6,591 bases of DNA from Desulfobacteraceae bacterium (GTDB lineage Bacteria > Desulfobacterota > DSM-4660 > Desulfatiglandales > B25-G16): contig JAPVWE010000079.1 in assembly GCA_028572035.1 (NCBI GenBank), positions 1 through 6,591 on the forward strand, in the 5' to 3' direction. Below, piece after piece: positions 1 to 4,813 of the stretch. The translations under genes and the position numbers were made by a program. Each line of letters opens with the position of its first letter. The stretch's first letter is position 1. The notes below the pieces were generated by a model. The model did not search any database, had not been told where the DNA came from, and saw only the letters and a program-made list of their open reading frames with translations.

Positions 1-162
1 ATACCTGACATCACGGAAACTGAGATTCCTCGCTGTGCTCGGAACAGGCTCCGCAATCTCCTGATTTCAAGCAGTTACAGCCAATGAGATTGCTTCGCTG
101 AGTTTATGCTGAGGAACGAAGTGCTCGCAATGACAGCACCGACGACTTCTTACGAAGCCATC
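1..162. mobile_element. MITE-like element, right part (copy 1, cut by window edge)
   Basis: This stretch matches 3640-3801 with only 4 differences in 162 bp (positions 26, 142, 149 and 157). Similarity stops at about 162-164, which sets the right end of the element. It ends in a terminal arm whose reverse complement begins GATGGCTTCGTAAGAAGTCG and continues to GTCATTGCGAG. Inside is a smaller inverted repeat, GCAATCTC (53-60) with GAGATTGC (86-93). No reading frame for a transposase is present, so it would need an enzyme supplied elsewhere. The left end and any target duplication lie outside the window. The near identity of the two copies suggests recent spread or gene conversion. That it is mobile is inferred from the repeat structure. 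Confidence 0.75.
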
Positions 163-165
163 AAG

Positions 166-171
166 TATAAT
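166..171 (+). promoter_or_regulatory. candidate -10 box for the cyclase gene
   Basis: A perfect TATAAT lies 4 bp after the MITE end and 57 bp before the cyclase start. The hexamer 17 bp upstream (143-148, CGACTT) is a poor -35 match and lies inside the MITE terminal arm. If real, this is a promoter built across the MITE junction. A single hexamer in AT-rich DNA can occur by chance. Confidence 0.35.
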
Positions 172-227
172 TAAGGAAAGAGATGTCTCATGAGCTCACC
201 CAGCTTGCAACGTAGGGAGCTTGCCCC

Positions 228-2495
228 ATGAAAAAGCTTTTTAAATCAATTTTTTCAATAAATCCTACCTCCATAACCATTGGTCTGACCATTTCTGTCT
301 TGATCCTATCTTTGTTCGAGCTTCCTATCTTAGAACTGATAGAATTGAAAACCTATAATCTCCGGCTCCTCTCAAGAGGGGTTCGCAAACCCTCTCCACA
401 GGTTGTCCTGGCTGTCATAGATGAAAAGAGTATTGATAAAGAGGGAAGATGGCCATGGTCACGTTCCAAGATTGCCAGGCTTATTGATCTTCTCTCCCAG
501 GATGGGGCCAAGGTCATAGGATTTGATATCGGATTTCTTGAACCTGATGAGAATACCAATCTCGAATTTATCGATGAATTTGAACGAAAAATCGACTCCT
601 TAAGGTTAAAAGATGATCGGATAAAGGATTTTATAGAGGAGAGCAAACTCAGTGCGGACAATGATCTCATTCTTGCCAATGCAATTAGAAGATCCAGAGC
701 CAAAGTAGTTCTTGGATACTTCTTTCACATGAGCCAGGCCGAGCTCAATTACCAGGTCGAACAGAAAGAGATAGAGAGGCAACTCAAAAGGATCAACAAC
801 TCCAAATATCCCATGATAATGTATGCGGAGCAGGGTATGGAGATAGACCCTTTTATTGCTCAATATATTGCCTATACCCCTGAAGCTAATATTGACATAC
901 TAAGTCAAGTCGCTCCTTCATCGGGCTATTTTAATATGGTGCCTGACCAGGAGGATGGTGTTCTCCGATGGATACTTCTTGCTATCAAATGTGGCCAAAA
1001 TATTTACGGCCCTCTTTCCATTCAATCTGTCTGGCATTATTTGGACCAACCTCAGCTGATGATCAAGGTGGCTGATTACGGTATTGAAGGAATCAGGATG
1101 GGGGAGAGATTTATCCCCACAGACGAAGAGGGCAAAATGCTCATAAACTACCTTGGCCCCGAGAAGACATTTCCCCACTACTCCATAAGTGATATACTCC
1201 ACGAAAATCTCCCAAAAGGGACATTTAATGACAAAATCGTTCTGGTAGGGGCTACAGCAATAGCCATATATGACGTAAGGAATACCCCTTTTTCGCCTAT
1301 TTATCCTGGCTTAGAAGTCCATGCCACAGTAGTAGATAATATCCTTAGTGAAGATTTCTTAGAAAAACCCAAATGGAGCGTGATATATGATGTACTGGCC
1401 ATCCTTATGCTGGGTTTACTTATCGGTGTGGTAGTCCGCCGACTGGGCGCCTTGAAAGGAATACTTTTTTCCACTGCACTATTTATAATATATATATGGA
1501 TAACTCGCTGGCTTTTTATTCATTGGGGTATTTGGGTCAACATCGTTTATCCCCTCCTGGTCCTTGTTCTGATCTATACCTCCCTTACAGTATATCGTTA
1601 TTTAACCGAGGAAAGAGAGCGAAAAAAGATCAAGGGTGCCTTTACCTATTATGTTTCCTCTTCTGTGGTTAACGAGATGTTAAAACACCCCGAGAAGTTG
1701 AAATTGGGTGGAGACAGAAGGGATCTTTCAGTACTCTTTTCTGATATCAGGGGATTTACTACTATTGCTGAAGGACTAACACCCGAGGATTTGGTACATC
1801 TTTTGAACGAATATCTCACCGTTATGACAGATATTGTCTTTAAATATGATGGTATGCTGGATAAATATATGGGAGACGCCATAATGGCCATATACGGTGC
1901 GCCGCTCGAGTTACCGGATCATCCCATCAAGGCATGCCAGTCTGCCCTTGAAATGATGGAGGAGCTAAAGAGACTTAATAAAAAGTGGACTGGTGAAGGA
2001 AAGCAGCCTATGGATATAGGCATTGGCATAAACACGAGCCCCATGATGGTTGGGAATATGGGATCCGAACAGAGGTTTGATTTTACTGTTATGGGTGACT
2101 CAGTTAATCTTGGCTCCAGGCTGGAAGGTGCAAACAAGAGCTATAAGACCAATATTATAATTAGTGAATTTACATTTGAGCGGGTTAAAGATGAATTTGT
2201 CTGCATGGAACTGGATTCAGTCAGGGTAAAAGGAAAGACTCAGCCGGTAAGAATTTATAATCTGGTAGGAAAAGATGTTCCTGCTACCCAGGAGAGGATT
2301 ATAAATGAGTTCAATCAGGCGGTTACCTTGTATAGAGAGAGAAAATGGGATGAAGCCATCCATACCTTTAAAAATATCAGCGCCACGGATCCCGGTCTCT
2401 ATGCGGCACAACTCTACGTTGAAAGGTGCCTCGATCTCAAAAAAAATCCTCCATCTGCTGACTGGGATGGGGTTTATGTCATGACCACTAAATAA
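228..2495 (+). CDS. CHASE2-domain adenylate cyclase (class III)
   Basis: Membrane-bound sensor enzyme predicted to make cAMP from ATP. One N-terminal helix (about residues 14-33) leads into a periplasmic CHASE2 domain (about 34-375, with the family pattern VIDEKSID...GRWPW and GAKVIGFD). Three helices follow (about 383-403, 409-427, 435-457), then a short linker and a cytosolic class III cyclase domain (about 497-680). Metal-binding Asp506 (FSDIRGF) and Asp550 (KYMGD), transition-state Asn627 and Arg631, and the VKGK lysine motif at 667-670 are all present. Lys546 sits at the purine-specifying position and Thr620 at its partner position. This Lys/Thr pair is known from bacterial adenylate cyclases, so cAMP is preferred over cGMP. 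A TPR-like tail (about 690-740) ends in the PPSADWDGVYVM signature common to this family. All key residues are intact. The start is supported by GGGAG at 215-219, 8 nt upstream. The signal sensed by CHASE2 is unknown. Confidence 0.93.
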   Translation: MKKLFKSIFSINPTSITIGLTISVLILSLFELPILELIELKTYNLRLLSRGVRKPSPQVVLAVIDEKSIDKEGRWPWSRSKIARLIDLLSQDGAKVIGFDIGFLEPDENTNLEFIDEFERKIDSLRLKDDRIKDFIEESKLSADNDLILANAIRRSRAKVVLGYFFHMSQAELNYQVEQKEIERQLKRINNSKYPMIMYAEQGMEIDPFIAQYIAYTPEANIDILSQVAPSSGYFNMVPDQEDGVLRWILLAIKCGQNIYGPLSIQSVWHYLDQPQLMIKVADYGIEGIRMGERFIPTDEEGKMLINYLGPEKTFPHYSISDILHENLPKGTFNDKIVLVGATAIAIYDVRNTPFSPIYPGLEVHATVVDNILSEDFLEKPKWSVIYDVLAILMLGLLIGVVVRRLGALKGILFSTALFIIYIWITRWLFIHWGIWVNIVYPLLVLVLIYTSLTVYRYLTEERERKKIKGAFTYYVSSSVVNEMLKHPEKLKLGGDRRDLSVLFSDIRGFTTIAEGLTPEDLVHLLNEYLTVMTDIVFKYDGMLDKYMGDAIMAIYGAPLELPDHPIKACQSALEMMEELKRLNKKWTGEGKQPMDIGIGINTSPMMVGNMGSEQRFDFTVMGDSVNLGSRLEGANKSYKTNIIISEFTFERVKDEFVCMELDSVRVKGKTQPVRIYNLVGKDVPATQERIINEFNQAVTLYRERKWDEAIHTFKNISATDPGLYAAQLYVERCLDLKKNPPSADWDGVYVMTTK

Positions 2496-2534
2496 GACGT
2501 CTCACCATAAAAAGGAATGGAGAGATGGAGAAAT

Positions 2535-2596
2535 GGAGTGCTGGAGGAATGGTACAATATGAAGGCAAGAGCAATACCTCAGTGCTCCAGTACTCC
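2535..2596. repeat. inverted repeat of GGAGTGCTGGAG / CTCCAGTACTCC
   Basis: GGAGTGCTGGAG at 2535-2546 pairs with CTCCAGTACTCC at 2585-2596: 11 of 12 Watson-Crick pairs, and the odd position can form G-U in RNA. The arms are 38 nt apart. The right arm shares its sequence with the octamer array at 2703-2724, so this is one dispersed repeat family in two orientations. The long loop makes it a poor intrinsic terminator. Confidence 0.6.
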
Positions 2597-2702
2597 CTGG
2601 CCCAGACCTGATCCTATGTGAGTGAGGTCTTAGGGCATTGACTTCAAGATAAAGACAATGCAAACAGCGTTTTCCTATATTGTCGCACCAGGACGGGCCA
2701 AC

Positions 2703-2724
2703 ACTCCAGTACTCCGGTACTCCA
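2703..2724. repeat. octamer tandem repeat CTCC(A/G)GTA
   Basis: Two full 8-bp units and a partial third run as CTCCAGTA, CTCCGGTA, CTCCA. The first unit and the start of the next (CTCCAGTACTCC) also occur at 2585-2596. The array ends 25 bp before the mlaE start, just upstream of its ribosome binding site. No function is evident. Confidence 0.65.
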
Positions 2725-2749
2725 AATAAGCTATGAAATAGGTGAATAG

Positions 2750-3520
2750 ATGTATTCTTTCATTTACTATGTAGGAAGAAAGACCATAGGAATCATAGAA
2801 GAGATGGGGCGGATCTTGATCCTTCTCTTCCAGGCCTTTGTCTGGATGGCACTGCCCCCTTACCGGTTTAAGGCAATAGTCAAACAGATGGAATTTGTTG
2901 GGGTCAAATCCATCTTTGTAGTTGTCCTGACCGGCACCTTTACCGGTGGGGTACTTGCTCTTCAGAGTCATTATGGATTCAAGCTTTTTGGGGCAGAGAC
3001 CCTGGTCGGCTCAATTGTTGCTTTGTCCATGACAAGGGAGCTGGGACCCGTTTTAACGGCCCTGATGGTCAATGGCCGGGCAGGTTCTGCCATGGCCGCA
3101 GAACTCGGGACCATGAGGGTAACCGAGCAGATTGACGCCCTGGATGTAATGGCAACCAACCCGGTTAAGTATCTTATCGTCCCCAGGATTATTGCAGGCA
3201 TTGTTATGCTTCCGGTTCTGACCGTTGTCGCGGATTTCTTGGGTATACTGGGAGGTTATTTTGTTGGTGTTATTCTTCTTAAGATAAATTCAGGGATGTT
3301 CGTGGCCAATATACTTGAATATCTCGATCTTGATGACATATTTCACGGCCTCACTAAATCGGTCTTTTTTGGCCTGATATTGACCCATATAGGATGCTAT
3401 AAAGGCTTTTACACAAAAGGGGGAGCCGAGGGTGTGGGAAAGGCAACCACCGAGGCAGTGGTAATTTCATCGGTCTTGATCTTGGTAAGCGATTATTTTC
3501 TTACATCTATAATGTTTTAG
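2750..3520 (+). CDS. mlaE: MlaE-type ABC permease for MCE lipid transport
   Basis: Inner-membrane permease of the Mla/MCE phospholipid transporter. It dimerises, couples to the MlaF ATPase and opens to the MCE ring of MlaD. The 256-residue length is normal for the MlaE/YrbE (DUF140) family. An N-terminal amphipathic stretch precedes hydrophobic segments at about 54-76, 85-105, 143-175, 195-215 and 235-253. The family hallmark is intact: SMTRELGPVLTALMVNGRAG (93-112) followed by AELGTMRVTEQIDALDVMA (117-135), the EQ-loop helix that contacts the ATPase. The start has AGGTG at 2740-2744, 5 nt upstream, and the nearest upstream ATG (2733) is closed by a stop after two codons. The order here is E-F-D, unlike the F-E-D order of enterobacteria. 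Its stop lies only 13 bp before the MITE at 3534. Confidence 0.96.
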   Translation: MYSFIYYVGRKTIGIIEEMGRILILLFQAFVWMALPPYRFKAIVKQMEFVGVKSIFVVVLTGTFTGGVLALQSHYGFKLFGAETLVGSIVALSMTRELGPVLTALMVNGRAGSAMAAELGTMRVTEQIDALDVMATNPVKYLIVPRIIAGIVMLPVLTVVADFLGILGGYFVGVILLKINSGMFVANILEYLDLDDIFHGLTKSVFFGLILTHIGCYKGFYTKGGAEGVGKATTEAVVISSVLILVSDYFLTSIMF

Positions 3521-3533
3521 ACGTTCAAAAGTT

Positions 3534-3801
3534 CATGGTCTCGTAAAAAGCCTTTTCACCGGTCATTGCGAGGAGCGAAGCGGTTGCGAGGCGGAGCCGA
3601 AGCAAACCCGGAGCCTTTCCTTTAGAACTAAGAAGTATGATACCTGACATCACGGAAACTGAGAGTCCTCGCTGTGCTCGGAACAGGCTCCGCAATCTCC
3701 TGATTTCAAGCAGTTACAGCCAATGAGATTGCTTCGCTGAGTTTATGCTGAGGAACGAAGTGCTCGCAATGACAGCACCGGCGACTTTTTACGAAACCAT
3801 C
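3534..3801. mobile_element. MITE-like element, complete (copy 2, 268 bp)
   Basis: Terminal inverted arms span 3534-3572 and 3763-3801. They match at 28 of 39 positions, with an outer block containing TCGTAAAAAG and a perfect inner block GTCATTGCGAG (3562-3572) facing CTCGCAATGAC (3763-3773). The two inner blocks sit at the same distance (28 bp) from their ends. AAAGTT occurs directly on both sides (3528-3533 and 3802-3807), as expected of a 6-bp target duplication. The right 162 bp are repeated at 1-162. There is no transposase frame, so it would be non-autonomous. Repeats containing GTCATTGCGAGGAGCGAAGC are widespread in genomes of uncultured bacteria, to my knowledge. The element sits between mlaE and mlaF, so it may affect co-transcription. 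Confidence 0.75.
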
Positions 3802-3806
3802 AAAGT

Positions 3807-3833
3807 TGTGGCCTAATTGTTCTTTAGGCCACA
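3807..3833. terminator. 10-bp perfect hairpin after the MITE (possible terminator or processing site)
   Basis: TGTGGCCTAA (3807-3816) pairs perfectly with TTAGGCCACA (3824-3833) around a 7-nt loop. It is the strongest compact hairpin I found in the window. Neither strand has a clear T tract after the stem (TGATAAAC follows on the plus strand), so a classical intrinsic terminator is doubtful. It could attenuate or stabilise mla mRNA between mlaE and mlaF. Confidence 0.4.
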
Positions 3834-3855
3834 TGATAAACATTCAATGTAGGCA

Positions 3856-3882
3856 TTCAGGGGTTCAGGATTCAGGGTTCAG
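3856..3882. repeat. heptad tandem repeat TTCAGGG
   Basis: Units read TTCAGGGG, TTCAGGA, TTCAGGG and a partial TTCAG. It is a short-period array unrelated in sequence to the MITE. No coding or binding role is evident. Confidence 0.65.
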
Positions 3883-4018
3883 ATGAAGGTGGAATTTCCT
3901 TTGAGATATCGCCTTTCAGAAACACTCATTACCCTATTAACCATCAATGCCTCAACTTTTGAACGTTACCAATGTTTTAACGCTGTGGCGTGTGGGATAG
4001 GGATTTAGGCATTCGATT

Positions 4019-4765
4019 ATGATAAATCTGGCAGATATCCATAAATCATTTGGAGGTACTGTTGTCCTCGATGGTTTGAATCTATTCATTGAAAAGGGTG
4101 AGGTCACGGTTGTTATTGGCCAGAGTGGGGGTGGTAAGAGTGTTTTGCTAAAACATATAATCGGCCTCCTTCGGCCGGACAGTGGAAGGGTAGAGATAGA
4201 TGGTAATGATATAACCACCTTTAATGACCGCCAGTTAAATGAAATACGAAAGAGATTCGGTATGCTCTTTCAGGAGGCAGCCCTCTTTGATAGTATGACA
4301 GTAAGTCAAAACGTGGCATTCCCATTAGTAGAGCATACAAAGCTTACCAAGAGTGAAATAGGGGAAATTGTTAGTGAGAAGCTTTCCCATGTTGGCCTTA
4401 AGGGTGTGGAAGACAAAATGCCTTCAGAGCTTTCCGGAGGTATGAAGAAAAGGGTTGGCCTGGCCAGGGCTATCGCACTTGAGCCAGAGATCATCCTTTT
4501 TGACGAACCTACTACCGGGCTTGACCCGATCATTGCCGGTGCAATTGACCAGCTCATCATTGACATCCAGAGGCGACTCAATGTAACCTGTGTAGTAATA
4601 AGCCATGATATTGAGGGCACATTCAAGATGGCCCATAAGATCGCTATGCTCCTTGAAGGAAAAATAATCGAATATGGGACCCCAGAGGAGATCAAGAGGA
4701 GCAGCAATCCTGCCCTTAAACAATTCTTAGAAGGTAACATAGACGGTCCGATAAAGGTGATTTAG
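4019..4765 (+). CDS. mlaF: MlaF-type ABC ATPase for MCE lipid transport
   Basis: Cytosolic ATPase that powers MlaE/MlaD lipid transfer. All nucleotide-binding motifs are intact in the 248 residues: Walker A GQSGGGKS (34-41), Q-loop Gln85 in the MlaF-like LFQEAALFDSMTV, signature LSGGMKKRVGLARA (138-151), Walker B ILFDEPTTGLDP (159-170) with catalytic Glu163, and switch His196 (VISHD). The signature with GGMKKRV and the FQEAALFDS Q-loop are typical of the MCE-linked ATPases and unlike most other ABC importers. The C-terminal tail is ordinary for the family. The start is preceded only by a weak TTAGG 9 nt upstream (4005-4009). It is separated from its permease gene by a repeat-filled 498-bp gap, but from mlaD by only 48 bp, so mlaF and mlaD are almost certainly co-transcribed. 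Confidence 0.96.
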   Translation: MINLADIHKSFGGTVVLDGLNLFIEKGEVTVVIGQSGGGKSVLLKHIIGLLRPDSGRVEIDGNDITTFNDRQLNEIRKRFGMLFQEAALFDSMTVSQNVAFPLVEHTKLTKSEIGEIVSEKLSHVGLKGVEDKMPSELSGGMKKRVGLARAIALEPEIILFDEPTTGLDPIIAGAIDQLIIDIQRRLNVTCVVISHDIEGTFKMAHKIAMLLEGKIIEYGTPEEIKRSSNPALKQFLEGNIDGPIKVI

Positions 4766-4789
4766 GTAACCAAAGACCTCATGCCGGAT

Positions 4790-4805
4790 ATCTGATACGT
4801 CAGAT
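4790..4805 (+). promoter_or_regulatory. hairpin just before the mlaD start
   Basis: ATCTGA (4790-4795) and TCAGAT (4800-4805) form a perfect 6-bp stem with a TACG loop, ending 8 nt before the mlaD ATG. No Shine-Dalgarno-like sequence is seen between the hairpin and the start. A mini frame ATG CCG GAT ATC TGA (4781-4795) ends within the stem. The hairpin could tune mlaD translation, but the stem is short. Confidence 0.35.
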
Positions 4806-4813
4806 CTAAAACT

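Larger units (their letters stand above)
2496..2749. other. intergenic gap, cyclase to mlaE
   Basis: No convincing gene is seen in these 254 bp. The gap holds the short repeats listed separately and a 6-bp hairpin, AGACCT (2604-2609) with AGGTCT (2625-2630), that lacks a following T tract. A weak promoter-like pair, AAGACA (2652-2657) and TATATT (2676-2681) with an 18-bp spacer, could serve mlaE but is not convincing. No clear intrinsic terminator follows the cyclase, so read-through into mlaE is possible. Confidence 0.5.
3521..3966. repeat. 13-bp inverted repeat bracketing most of the mlaE-mlaF gap
   Basis: ACGTTCAAAAGTT at 3521-3533 is repeated exactly in inverted orientation as AACTTTTGAACGT at 3954-3966. 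The left arm directly follows the mlaE stop and includes the AAAGTT that flanks the MITE. An exact 13-bp match within 500 bp is unlikely by chance. The role is unknown; it may be part of another dispersed repeat family or the ends of a larger insertion. Confidence 0.55.
3521..4018. other. 498-bp intergenic gap inside the mla cluster
   Basis: No convincing coding sequence is seen on either strand. The gap holds, in order, one arm of a 13-bp inverted repeat, a complete MITE-like element, a 10-bp hairpin, a TTCAGGG heptad array, an unassigned AT-rich stretch (about 3883-3953), the second arm of the inverted repeat and the weak mlaF ribosome binding site (TTAGG, 4005-4009). The 9-mer AATGTTTTA occurs both at the end of mlaE (3511-3519) and at 3971-3979. 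I found no promoter with good -35 and -10 boxes for mlaF. Confidence 0.7.

Noticed and set aside
353..703. Minus-strand frame of 116 codons opposite the cyclase
   Set aside because: It overlaps the CHASE2 coding region, is Ser/Leu/Arg-rich as expected for an antisense shadow, and has no ribosome binding site that I can see.
2494..2501. AGACGTCT palindrome at the cyclase stop as a terminator
   Set aside because: It is a loopless 8-bp palindrome without a T tract, so it cannot act as an intrinsic terminator hairpin.
2675..2971. Minus-strand frame of 98 codons crossing the mlaE start
   Set aside because: Part is antisense to mlaE and part runs through the octamer repeat; the protein has no recognisable motif.
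3534..3882. Possible CRISPR array or small-RNA gene in the mlaE-mlaF gap
   Set aside because: There are no regularly spaced identical repeats with unique spacers. The repetition is explained by the MITE arms and a contiguous heptad array.
3901..3940. TTGAGA (3901-3906) with TATTAA (3935-3940) as an mlaF promoter
   Set aside because: The 28-bp spacer is far from the usual 16-18 bp, and the hexamer at the correct distance (ACTCAT) does not match a -10 box.
4306..4740. Long open frame (144 codons) on the minus strand opposite mlaF
   Set aside because: It lies wholly inside mlaF, whose motifs are all intact; the translated product is low-complexity serine/isoleucine-rich and resembles no family.
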